DNA of 22,982 bases from Candidatus Opimibacter skivensis. GTDB taxonomy: Bacteria; Bacteroidota; Bacteroidia; Chitinophagales; Saprospiraceae. Location of the stretch: NCBI GenBank assembly GCA_016721905.1, contig JADKHH010000008.1:1-22982 (forward strand), written 5' to 3'. Of the stretch, positions 8,734-16,073 are shown one piece after another. The position numbers and the translations under genes were made by a program. Position 1 is the first letter of the stretch. Every line of letters begins with the position of its first letter. Below the pieces are notes generated by a model that saw nothing but the letters and a program-made list of their open reading frames with translations, searched no databases and had not been told where the DNA came from.

Positions 8734-8750
8734 CTTAAGATTGGCTTAAG
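8734..8750 (-). promoter_or_regulatory. PmrA-like response-regulator operator upstream of the DUF2231 operon
   Basis: CTTAAG (8734-8739), ATTGG, CTTAAG (8745-8750): a perfect direct repeat with 11-bp period, identical in form to the PmrA/BasR box of Proteobacteria. Its distance to the -7 element places it around -41 to -57, typical for activation by OmpR-family regulators. Implies autoregulation of the operon. Confidence 0.65.
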
Positions 8751-8810
8751 ATATAATGGCAGACAAGTGGTCGACAGCGATGGTCTTTAAAAAGAGGATA
8801 TGGCAGATGA

Positions 8811-9149
8811 TCAGGCCTGCAGAAAATCTCCGTCTATGATGAGGAGCGTGACGCCTTCCGCACTGGAGGAACGATGGGAGCTTAATCCATCGGATACGAT
8901 GTAGGATTGTCCTTTGGCCAGCACAAACTTTTCTCCGGTATGCAATTCAGAAACAAATTCGCCGTCAAGGCAATATACAATGTGTCCTTTCTCGCACCAG
9001 TGGTCGGCCTGATAGTCTGTCGAATAATGCACCAAGCGCAAACGCAAACCTGAAAATTGCAACGTCTGCCATGTAGCCATGCCGCTGCTGCCGGGATGTT
9101 CGGTCTTTGGTATCGTACGCCAATCAATCGTCTGGAAGGGAATAGCCAT
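8811..9149 (-). CDS. DHCW-motif cupin fold protein
   Basis: Intact small single-domain cupin of about 112 residues. Recognisable family pieces: PFQTIDWRTIPKTEHPG at the N-terminus, WQTLQFSGLRLRLVHYS, then the defining ADHWCEKGHI with metal-ligand-type His residues, GEFVSELHTGEKFVLAKGQS and SSHRSSSAEGVTLLIID at the end. I choose the ATG at 9147-9149 (MAIPFQ); the frame is open to 9176 but only with a TTG start, and a likely -7 element sits over that spot. Catalytic role unknown; cupins of this size often bind a metal and a small carboxylate or sugar. It follows the membrane protein gene on the same strand and could be co-transcribed or have its own promoter. Confidence 0.85.
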   Translation of the reverse strand: MAIPFQTIDWRTIPKTEHPGSSGMATWQTLQFSGLRLRLVHYSTDYQADHWCEKGHIVYCLDGEFVSELHTGEKFVLAKGQSYIVSDGLSSHRSSSAEGVTLLIIDGDFLQA

Positions 9150-9173
9150 AGCGTAGGTCTTGGTGGAGAAATG

Positions 9174-9181
9174 CAAACATG
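9174..9181 (-). promoter_or_regulatory. Possible -7 element for the cupin gene
   Basis: CATGTTTG on the minus strand, one base off TAnnTTTG, 24 bases before the chosen ATG at 9149. Used mainly as an argument for that start. Weak evidence. Confidence 0.3.
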
Positions 9182-9194
9182 AACTGAATTTAAT

Positions 9195-9593
9195 TCATCT
9201 TACCTGATTTACGCAGCAGGATGACCGTATTGCAAAAATCTGGGCAAGGAGGAGTACTAATGCAAGTTCAAGTGCATAAGCATAGGGCTCGGTGTGTTGT
9301 GTTTCATTCAATCCAAGATGATACATCAGGGAGCTATAGCCTGTGTAACCTCCATGGGCATCCGTATCCGGCCTGAACCATACAAACCCCAGCATCGCGA
9401 TTGCGGAGAGGATGATCCAGACATTGAATTCCGGTTGCTTTTGATACGCCTTGAGGCCGGCGAGGATATGCATGATGATCGTGGGTATCAGCACAGTAAA
9501 AATCGGGAGGTACCAGCCGATGCTCATCACCAGGATGGCCAAAGCGATTGTGGAGATGACTGAAAAAAGTATCGTTACGGAATATTTTGACAT
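9195..9593 (-). CDS. Hypothetical membrane protein
   Basis: Intact, 132 residues with four hydrophobic segments (about 9-29, 31-46, 59-73 and 106-118) and a polar loop rich in Gly, Asp and Tyr between the third and fourth (RPDTDAHGGYTGYSSLMYH). ATG at 9591-9593. I do not recognise a named family. It precedes the cupin gene on the same strand with a gap of about 45 bases, so the two may form a small operon; nothing in the sequence points to a function. Confidence 0.7.
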   Translation of the reverse strand: MSKYSVTILFSVISTIALAILVMSIGWYLPIFTVLIPTIIMHILAGLKAYQKQPEFNVWIILSAIAMLGFVWFRPDTDAHGGYTGYSSLMYHLGLNETQHTEPYAYALELALVLLLAQIFAIRSSCCVNQVR

Positions 9594-9701
9594 GCTATTT
9601 ATGCTTAAAAATGCACCTGAAATGGTACGAAAATGACCCAGCGATGGGTGTGTGGGACGGCTTCAAAGCTGAGGAATATTGGGTCAAAAGTAGTCGATTT
9701 T

Positions 9702-9735
9702 GACAGTGTGGCACACCTAGGTGTGCCACACTGTC
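9702..9735. repeat. Perfect 34-bp palindrome
   Basis: Left arm GACAGTGTGGCACACC (9702-9717), centre TA, right arm GGTGTGCCACACTGTC (9720-9735), with no mismatch. It lies in the divergent region between the membrane protein (minus) and the CotH gene (plus). There is no T-run beside it, so it is not a classic terminator; it could be an interspersed palindrome, a regulator site or a cruciform. Confidence 0.85.
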
Positions 9736-9796
9736 CTAACTACCTGATTGTCAGTACCGCCAGGGCACTTTTAACTAAATTTCAAATTTGCGCTTT

Positions 9797-9893
9797 TTAC
9801 ACTTTTTCGGTCAGGTATTGCATCATCGCTGTACACGAAGATAAGACCGGTGAAGCCAGCGTTGAGATAAATAAAATATTGAACGGCACCTTG
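9797..9893 (-). pseudogene. Decayed 3' fragment of a paralogue of the gene at 14142-14783
   Basis: The minus strand reads VPFNILFISTLASPVLSSCT then AMMQYLTEKV and stop (9797-9799). This aligns without gaps to the last codons of the intact gene at 14142 (INVLFNDALAAPALSSATAM, then MQYLTGKVIS). The DNA is also similar, for example GGTCAGGTATTGCATCATCGC is shared apart from its last positions. Upstream of about 9893 the match fades and no start or body of the gene is present, so this is a remnant. Together with the intact copy it brackets the CotH gene. Confidence 0.7.
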
Positions 9894-9946
9894 AGTTATT
9901 TCAATACTTTAGCAACCTTTCTTTCACCACATCACACATCCAACCT

Positions 9947-12900
9947 ATGCCGGTACTGCCTACCTTTTCTTTGAAATCCATTCTTGCATTTACGATACTG
10001 CTCACCCTAAATATTGGTGGTGAAATCACTGCCCAGGTGGTGATCAATGAAGGCTCCAATAAAAACTATTTGAGCTACAAAGATGAAGATGGGAAGTACC
10101 CAGACTGGATTGAAATCTATAATCCCGGCTCTGACACTGTCCATCTGGCAGGTTACTCGCTGACTGATGATATCTCAGCTCCATCCAGATGGGTTTTTCC
10201 AAATGTAAGCCTCGCCCCTGGCGAATTTAAGGTTGTCTTTTGTAGTGGAAACGATCGCAAACCGGTAACTGGTTTCAAGCATGTACTGACAGCCAGTACT
10301 TTCAAGGCAGTGCCGGGCTGGAACACTCATCAATTCAGTACCCCATTTTACTGGGACGGCACCTCCAATATATTGCTGAATATGTGCTCTTATAGTTCTG
10401 TTGGCTATACCGTCAACTCTGTTTTTAATCAAACCGACAAAACCTATCCTGCCACGATTTTTGCAGTGCAGGATGGAAGTCCCAACATCTGCTTTGCGGA
10501 ATATGGATCCAGATCAAATGTGAGGCCTAATATCCGGTTTAACGATATTCCGATTGATACAGGCATCATACAGAATACACCTACAGACTACCCTGCACCG
10601 TATGGCAACTGGTACTGGGCAGCCAAACATCAAATGCTTTTTCGCGGCTCTGAACTTGCGGAAGCCGGACTGGTAGCAGGGGATATCACAAGCCTGGCCT
10701 TCGATGTAGTGTGGACTGATTCAAATACCGTCTATGACTATATTGACTTTGATATGAAACTCGTATCCGCCGAAGCACTCACCTCTTCGTTTGAAACGGT
10801 GGATACAAATAATTACCTGCACACTAATTTTAAAATATCCAGTTCAGGTGAAACGATATTTCTCTTTTCACCCACACAAGCTCTCCTCAGCTCTCTGTAT
10901 GTCCACAGCGATGCACCTGACAACAGCACTGGGTCTTTTCCTGATGCATCTGAAAATATTACACTGTTCCAGCTACCGAGCCCTGCTGCAACGAACAATT
11001 TATCTGATACTTTTTCCACCTATTTGACAGAACCCATCTTCTCTCTCGCACCTGGCTTATATGATCAGGCAGTTGAAGTACGCATTACCAATTATGACAG
11101 TCTCCATGCCCATGTTCATTATACGACCGATGGTAATGATCCGACTCCGGACTCACCGGAGTATACAGGTGAACCTATTTCGATATTCTACTCTAGTGTC
11201 CTGAAAGCAAGAGCTTTTGCAGATGGTATATTACCAAGCCCGATAGCTGTAGCATCTTATCTGCTGGGCATCAGTCATACCACCCCGGTTTTATCGGTGG
11301 TGACCGATCAGACAAATCTGTATGGGGCCAATGGGATCTTTGATAACTGGGCTTTTGACTGGGAAAGGAATGCTTACGTTGAATATTTTGATTCGACACA
11401 ACAACTCATTTTCTCCCAGCAAGCGGGAATGCAAATAGATGGAGGCGCCGGAGGCAGCCGGGCACATCCGCAACATTCATTTCGCATAGAACTGGATCAT
11501 GCTGTATTGGGTGAAGGTCCGATCGAGTATCCATTGATTCCGAACAAACCTGACCGAACCACGTATAGCAACTTTTACCTTCGGAATGGAAGTAACCAGT
11601 ATTTAGTTCTTCCTTACAAAGATGCTTGCCAGCTCGAATCTATGGGAGGTGAAATAAATTCGTACTATTCCGGATGGCGACCCGTGACCGTCTATATCAA
11701 TGGAAATTATTTTGGCTTATATGAACTTCGTGAAAAAATGGATGAAGAATTCTTTGTTGTCCATGAAGAAGCAGAAGAAGAATCAATTGACTTGTTGTCA
11801 CAAAGCTATTGGAACAACAGTGTCCTGCGCGCCATCGAGGGATCCGTTGAACCTTTCTATGATGATGCCCAGGCTTTCAATGCACTTGATCCTGCGAGCC
11901 CGGAATTCTGGGACGCTGCTGATCAGTATTTTGACATGAATTGGTATGTCGACTACATCATAGCGGAATCCTGGATGGCTAACACGGACTGGCCTGGAAA
12001 CAATATCAGGATATACCGATCTGACAAGACGAATTACAGGTGGCGCTTCTGTCTCCTTGACATGGAACTTGGCCTACTCCCCAATGGATGGACGGATTGC
12101 TATTTTGATCATATCAATCATATGCTCGGGCAGGATCCGAACAACCCATATATCAATGTCTGGTTGAAAGGAATGCAAAATCCAAGGTTCAGGAATTACT
12201 TCATCAATCGGTTTGCGGACCTGATGAATACATCATACAAGATAGAACGTATCTCCGCGATAGAACAAAGTATGTTCAATCAGACTGTCCTGGAAATGCC
12301 ACGTGAATATAGCAGATGGGGTGACCCGAATAATGTCGCTCAGCAAATGACTGATTTCGTCAACAGACATCATGAATTCCAATTCCAACTCAGTGAAAGG
12401 ACCGGGCAGGTGCGCAATCATATTCAAGCCGACTTAGGCTTAAACGGTCAGGTTGAAGTGACTATTGATGCATTTCCAGCCGGAGCAGGAACGATTAAAA
12501 TCAGCACAGTGACTCCCGATTCACTACCATGGACAGGCGTCTATTTTGATGGCAATCCGGTGGTCATAACAGCCACGCCAAATCCCGGTTATGCATTCGT
12601 CTATTGGGATGCCAATTCCATATTTACCTCTCCTGATTTTAATGCTTCCATTGAATTGAATATCCCCACTGATGAGACCTTTCGCGCAGTATTTACAACC
12701 TCAGGATCTTTGCCTAGCCTGGCGATCAGTGAATTAAATTATCATAGCGATAGCACACGCAATGCGGGAGATTGGATTGAAGTAATGAACCTTGGATCAG
12801 ATCCGATCAATTTAACAGGCTGGAAATTTACAGATAGTGCAAATGAATATTTTTTCCCGGCGGGTACGATGCTCGCATCGGGAGCGCGGTTGGTGCTTGC

Positions 12901-13951
12901 AGAGGATATTTTAAAATTCAATGCACAGCATCCTGGTGTAGAGGCGCTGGGGCCTTTGGATTTTGAATTTAGTAACTCAACAGAAACACTAAGCGTCATC
13001 AACAACAGCAGTCAGACAGTGGTTTCTGTGACGTATGATGATGCTCACCCCTGGCCTGCAGCCGCAGATGGATATGGTCGAACCATGGAATTGAAGGTAG
13101 ACGATGCAGATCCTGCTGTGGCAGAAAACTGGTTTGCAGGTTGTATTGGTGGTTCGCCTGGTACTCCATACATACCGTGCATAGCAGAAATTATTTTCAG
13201 CGAAATAAATTATAATTCTGCAGATACTGCCGATGCAGGTGACTGGATAGAAATTCAAAACTATGGTCCCCTTGCTGTCGATCTTTCCGGCTGGGTCTTT
13301 AGTGATGATGATGATGACCACCTCTATACCATACCAGATGGTACCATCATACCTTCATCTGGTTTTTATGTACTGTATAATAATGCTGAAAAGTTCAATT
13401 CACGGTTCCCATCGGTAAACAATGCAGCTGGTCCTTTCGACTTTGGTTTGGGTAGCGTTGGAGATGCGCTGAGACTCTATGATGGATCTGGGCTTTTATA
13501 TCAATCATTAGTGTATGGCACTGTATCTCCCTGGCCACAGGGCGCTGCAGGCAATGGATACACCCTTCAAATCCTGGATCCGGAAGGTAACTGTTGTGAT
13601 GCGGCCAATTGGATTGACGGATGTCCGGAAGGAACGCCAGGTGACGCTTATACATTTCCTTGCGACCTGACAAGTGTTGCACACGTTGATCACAACATGC
13701 TATTCAAGGTGTATCCTAACCCATCCCATGGAAAATTTACCATCAACGCAGGAGAAAATGGAAAGGAGATAGTTGGTGCAAGCCTGGAAGTTTTCAACAC
13801 TTTGGGTACAAAGGTGTATTCAACGCCCACCCTCTCGCTTCAAAATGCCCTTGAAATTGATCTCACCGGATTACCGGCAGGGGTGTATTCTGTTCAATTG
13901 CGATTGAGGGGAAATATATTCACGGAGAAAGTGGTGATCGGGTGGTTTTAA
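9947..13951 (+). CDS. T9SS-secreted CotH kinase-like protein with three lamin-tail domains
   Basis: Intact, 1334 residues. Signal peptide 1-30 (hydrophobic LAFTILLTL, ending ITAQ). Lamin-tail domain 1 spans about 31-350 but is split by an inserted module (about 109-290). Then a chitobiase-type beta-sandwich (364-440), a CotH kinase-like domain (about 446-820) with YINGNYFGLYELREKMDEEF near 589 and LLDMELG near 703 as putative nucleotide/metal residues, an InlB-like divergent repeat (836-917), lamin-tail domains 2 (924-1030) and 3 (1080-1195, with an acidic DDDDD run), and a T9SS type A sorting domain from VYPNPSHGK (about 1255) to the end. Expected to be exported, cleaved and anchored at the surface or released. 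CotH proteins in spores and pathogens phosphorylate or bind surface proteins; the role in Bacteroidota is unproven. Only plus-strand gene in its area. Confidence 0.95.
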   Translation: MPVLPTFSLKSILAFTILLTLNIGGEITAQVVINEGSNKNYLSYKDEDGKYPDWIEIYNPGSDTVHLAGYSLTDDISAPSRWVFPNVSLAPGEFKVVFCSGNDRKPVTGFKHVLTASTFKAVPGWNTHQFSTPFYWDGTSNILLNMCSYSSVGYTVNSVFNQTDKTYPATIFAVQDGSPNICFAEYGSRSNVRPNIRFNDIPIDTGIIQNTPTDYPAPYGNWYWAAKHQMLFRGSELAEAGLVAGDITSLAFDVVWTDSNTVYDYIDFDMKLVSAEALTSSFETVDTNNYLHTNFKISSSGETIFLFSPTQALLSSLYVHSDAPDNSTGSFPDASENITLFQLPSPAATNNLSDTFSTYLTEPIFSLAPGLYDQAVEVRITNYDSLHAHVHYTTDGNDPTPDSPEYTGEPISIFYSSVLKARAFADGILPSPIAVASYLLGISHTTPVLSVVTDQTNLYGANGIFDNWAFDWERNAYVEYFDSTQQLIFSQQAGMQIDGGAGGSRAHPQHSFRIELDHAVLGEGPIEYPLIPNKPDRTTYSNFYLRNGSNQYLVLPYKDACQLESMGGEINSYYSGWRPVTVYINGNYFGLYELREKMDEEFFVVHEEAEEESIDLLSQSYWNNSVLRAIEGSVEPFYDDAQAFNALDPASPEFWDAADQYFDMNWYVDYIIAESWMANTDWPGNNIRIYRSDKTNYRWRFCLLDMELGLLPNGWTDCYFDHINHMLGQDPNNPYINVWLKGMQNPRFRNYFINRFADLMNTSYKIERISAIEQSMFNQTVLEMPREYSRWGDPNNVAQQMTDFVNRHHEFQFQLSERTGQVRNHIQADLGLNGQVEVTIDAFPAGAGTIKISTVTPDSLPWTGVYFDGNPVVITATPNPGYAFVYWDANSIFTSPDFNASIELNIPTDETFRAVFTTSGSLPSLAISELNYHSDSTRNAGDWIEVMNLGSDPINLTGWKFTDSANEYFFPAGTMLASGARLVLAEDILKFNAQHPGVEALGPLDFEFSNSTETLSVINNSSQTVVSVTYDDAHPWPAAADGYGRTMELKVDDADPAVAENWFAGCIGGSPGTPYIPCIAEIIFSEINYNSADTADAGDWIEIQNYGPLAVDLSGWVFSDDDDDHLYTIPDGTIIPSSGFYVLYNNAEKFNSRFPSVNNAAGPFDFGLGSVGDALRLYDGSGLLYQSLVYGTVSPWPQGAAGNGYTLQILDPEGNCCDAANWIDGCPEGTPGDAYTFPCDLTSVAHVDHNMLFKVYPNPSHGKFTINAGENGKEIVGASLEVFNTLGTKVYSTPTLSLQNALEIDLTGLPAGVYSVQLRLRGNIFTEKVVIGWF

Positions 13952-14000
13952 ATGTGCGGATATCCAATCCTTGAATACATAGCAGTTTTAAAATCGTGGT

Positions 14001-14050
14001 GCAAATTTATCGAGGGGTTCAAAATATTGAACCCCTACGATAAAATTTGC
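14001..14050. terminator. Hairpin 1 downstream of the CotH gene
   Basis: Arms GCAAATTTATCG plus GGGGTTCAA on the left and TTGAACCCC plus CGATAAAATTTGC on the right, with small bulges, about 50 bases after the CotH stop. Probably a transcription terminator or an interspersed repeat; it shares its GGTTCAA/TTGAACC core with the next hairpin. Confidence 0.55.
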
Positions 14051-14058
14051 GTTTGGAC

Positions 14059-14106
14059 AAATAAAATTGTAGTGGTTCAAAATTTTGAACCCCTACAATT
14101 TATTTT
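14059..14106. terminator. Hairpin 2, between convergent genes
   Basis: Core palindrome GGTTCAAAATTTTGAACC (14074-14091), extended by ATTGTAG against CTACAAT on either side, with T-rich flanks in both directions. It lies between the convergent CotH gene and the 14142 gene, so it may stop transcription from both sides. Confidence 0.55.
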
Positions 14107-14141
14107 ACATCCCGCGACAGCTTGAATGAAATCTCAATATC

Positions 14142-14783
14142 TCATGATATTACTTTTCCGGTCAGGTATTGCATCATCGCCGTGGCCGAAGACAAGGCCG
14201 GCGCAGCAAGCGCATCATTAAATAAAACATTGATCGGCCCTTCACCAAAATAGAGGCCATCGGAAACCAGAAAAGAGATGCGCACATTCCCTTTGACAGG
14301 ATGTGGCTTTCTTGGATGGGTCCATGGTCCAATGCGATGTACGATGCTCAAACTATCCCTGAATAACTGTGCTGTAATTTCTTTAGATGTTTGATCGGTG
14401 ACATCCCATAAAATCATTTTACCAGTGTAGTTGATATAACGTGCGGTACCATCCTGATAGGAAGCCAATACATCCAGCCCTTCATCAAGTCCGACCTCTA
14501 CAATCACGCCAAGCAATTCCTTTTCTTCTATCGGCAAGCCATGCCTACGCATAGCATCATATGCCAATAGCTTGATCCTTGATTCCACCTGGTCGTCAAA
14601 AACTATTTTTTCTAAATCTACCTGCTCAGGTTCGGGATCAAACAGGATGTTCCATGGATAAGCCAACAATGCGGATGCATCTGGTTTGTATAAATTGATA
14701 TTGTCGCAAAAGAGTAATTCGTAAATGGAATTTGTCGCATCATCAGCGTAAGGCTTCGAAGGTACAGAAGACGGTGTGGTCAT
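14142..14783 (-). CDS. Conserved hypothetical protein, 213 residues
   Basis: Intact, ATG at 14781-14783. No membrane segment or signal peptide, so probably cytoplasmic. Notable stretches: YADDATNSIYELLFCDNI near the start, the central GVIVEVGLDEGLDVLASYQD and YINYTGKMILWDVT, and a C-terminal GPWTHPRKPHPVKGNVRISF followed by VSDGLYFGEGP. I recall no functional family. It appears to be a recurrent Bacteroidota protein, and the window carries a second, decayed copy of its 3' end at 9797-9893, on the far side of the CotH gene. A promoter candidate sits 20-50 bases upstream. Confidence 0.75.
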   Translation of the reverse strand: MTTPSSVPSKPYADDATNSIYELLFCDNINLYKPDASALLAYPWNILFDPEPEQVDLEKIVFDDQVESRIKLLAYDAMRRHGLPIEEKELLGVIVEVGLDEGLDVLASYQDGTARYINYTGKMILWDVTDQTSKEITAQLFRDSLSIVHRIGPWTHPRKPHPVKGNVRISFLVSDGLYFGEGPINVLFNDALAAPALSSATAMMQYLTGKVIS

Positions 14784-14801
14784 GACAGGTTTTTTATAGC
14801 G

Positions 14802-14830
14802 AAAACTTAGGGACCATGTTAGATTTTCAA
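14802..14830 (-). promoter_or_regulatory. Putative promoter of the 14142 gene
   Basis: On the minus strand TTG (14828-14830), 18 bases, then TAAGTTTT (14802-14809), resembling the TTG/TAnnTTTG pattern, ending 18 bases before the ATG. A 13-base sequence repeated elsewhere (AGGGACCATGTTA, 14809-14821) lies between the two boxes. Confidence 0.35.
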
Positions 14831-14897
14831 TTTAACGTTTTCAACATTTGCAGAGGTCTGGTTCAACTATTCGATGAAATAACTTTCGGTATTCAAC

Positions 14898-15018
14898 GGT
14901 CCCTGAGCTTGTCGAAGGGGAGGAAAATGACAACTCCCCTCGCAGCCCTCTTCGCTGCGCGAAGAGGGCTGCGAGGGGAGAGGGCTTCGTTTTATACCCT
15001 TCGACAAGCTCAGGGACC
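14898..15018. repeat. Nested double inverted repeat (MITE-like intergenic element)
   Basis: Outer perfect 22-base arms: 14898-14919 (containing CCCTGAGCTTGTCGAAGGG) and 14997-15018. Inside lies a second perfect 22-base inverted repeat, 14934-14955 and 14959-14980, around a 3-base loop (core CGCAGCCCTCTTCGC). The outer sequence is of the well-known CCCTGAGCTTGTCGAAGGG kind that recurs between genes in many bacteria. It sits between the 14142 gene and the SGNH hydrolase. Confidence 0.85.
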
Positions 15019-15038
15019 ATGTTACCTTTAGCCGTCAT

Positions 15039-15992
15039 TCAACTTCTTTTGAGGATTAGTTTGCGAACAGCAAAGGTACCTTTTGCCTGAATCGAAACAA
15101 CATAAATTCCATCTGCCAATGTGTTGATGCTAACCTCAGATATATTTTCCAATAATCGTCTCTCCATCATTAATTTTCCATCCATGTCATAGATTGAAAT
15201 ACGACACGGCTTTGAAAACTCATTTTCCGGTATTTCTATGATGATCATCTCCGATGTCGGATTTGGTGAAATCCGGACGTGAAGTGTTGTTGACTGATCT
15301 GATCCGTCAACTGCTGATATTCGTTGATCAATAACTTCAAGCATCAACTTAACCCATTCTGTATACTGTACTCCACTCGGATGCAGACCATCATTCGCCA
15401 CATAGGATGGAATCTGGAGCCCCTGCCTTGAGATCGGTGTGATATCGAAATAGGTGATCTGCATGCTATCCGCTATATGCTTACTGAACGCATTATACTG
15501 GTCGAGTTCCATACTGATTTCGTCAGGGTTAGAGCTCTGCTGACCAAAAGGGGTATAGGCATAATCAGGAATGGAAACAATAAAGACCTTGTCCTTATCC
15601 CCTCCCGCATAGCGTATCGCTGAATCCACGAGAGCAGGAAACTCCTCGATGTATTGACTAAATGGACGACCCTGGTATTGGTTATTGACACCGATCAGGA
15701 TGGAGACCAGATTATAATTTTCGTCTTCAAGATTTTGATTCCTGATGGCATTGATCAGATTGTCCGTCCGCCATCCGGTAGTGGCAATTACCCTCAGGGC
15801 TTCTGTTTCATAACCGCGGAGAGCCAGTGAATCTGCCAACTGTGCAGGCCACCTTGCCACCGGTGAGACACTCTGTCCAATGGTATACGAGTCCCCCAAT
15901 GCGAGGTATCTCAATGGTGATTGAATCGTTAAACCCTGCGCCCATAGCATATATGGGAAAGAGAAGATGAATAAAAGGAAATAATTTCTCAT
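15039..15992 (-). CDS. Secreted SGNH/GDSL hydrolase with T9SS sorting domain
   Basis: Intact, 317 residues from the ATG at 15990-15992. The frame is open further upstream, but only this start gives a proper signal peptide (MRNYFLLFIFSFPYMLWAQG). SGNH blocks: block I ALGDSYTIG with nucleophile S35, block III LIGVNNQYQG with the oxyanion Asn, and block V NDGLHPSGVQY with catalytic Asp and His. Family members are esterases acting on acetylated sugars, lysophospholipids or other esters; the substrate cannot be told. The last about 80 residues (ISPNPTSEMIIIEIPEN, SIYDMDGKLMMERR, LADGIYVVSI, RKLILKRS) form a T9SS type A sorting domain, so the enzyme should be exported and surface-attached or released. 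It is followed upstream by the FNT channel gene on the same strand (about 80 bases). Confidence 0.92.
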   Translation of the reverse strand: MRNYFLLFIFSFPYMLWAQGLTIQSPLRYLALGDSYTIGQSVSPVARWPAQLADSLALRGYETEALRVIATTGWRTDNLINAIRNQNLEDENYNLVSILIGVNNQYQGRPFSQYIEEFPALVDSAIRYAGGDKDKVFIVSIPDYAYTPFGQQSSNPDEISMELDQYNAFSKHIADSMQITYFDITPISRQGLQIPSYVANDGLHPSGVQYTEWVKLMLEVIDQRISAVDGSDQSTTLHVRISPNPTSEMIIIEIPENEFSKPCRISIYDMDGKLMMERRLLENISEVSINTLADGIYVVSIQAKGTFAVRKLILKRS

Positions 15993-16073
15993 GACTTGAC
16001 AGGCTGTTTGAAAGGTCCCGCATTGATAATACGATGAAAGACAGCAAACCGGATTTATCACACCTGGGTTCCC

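Noticed and set aside
12425..12445. CTTAGG and CTTAAA close together in the CotH gene
   Set aside because: Coding sequence, poor match and wrong spacing for an operator.
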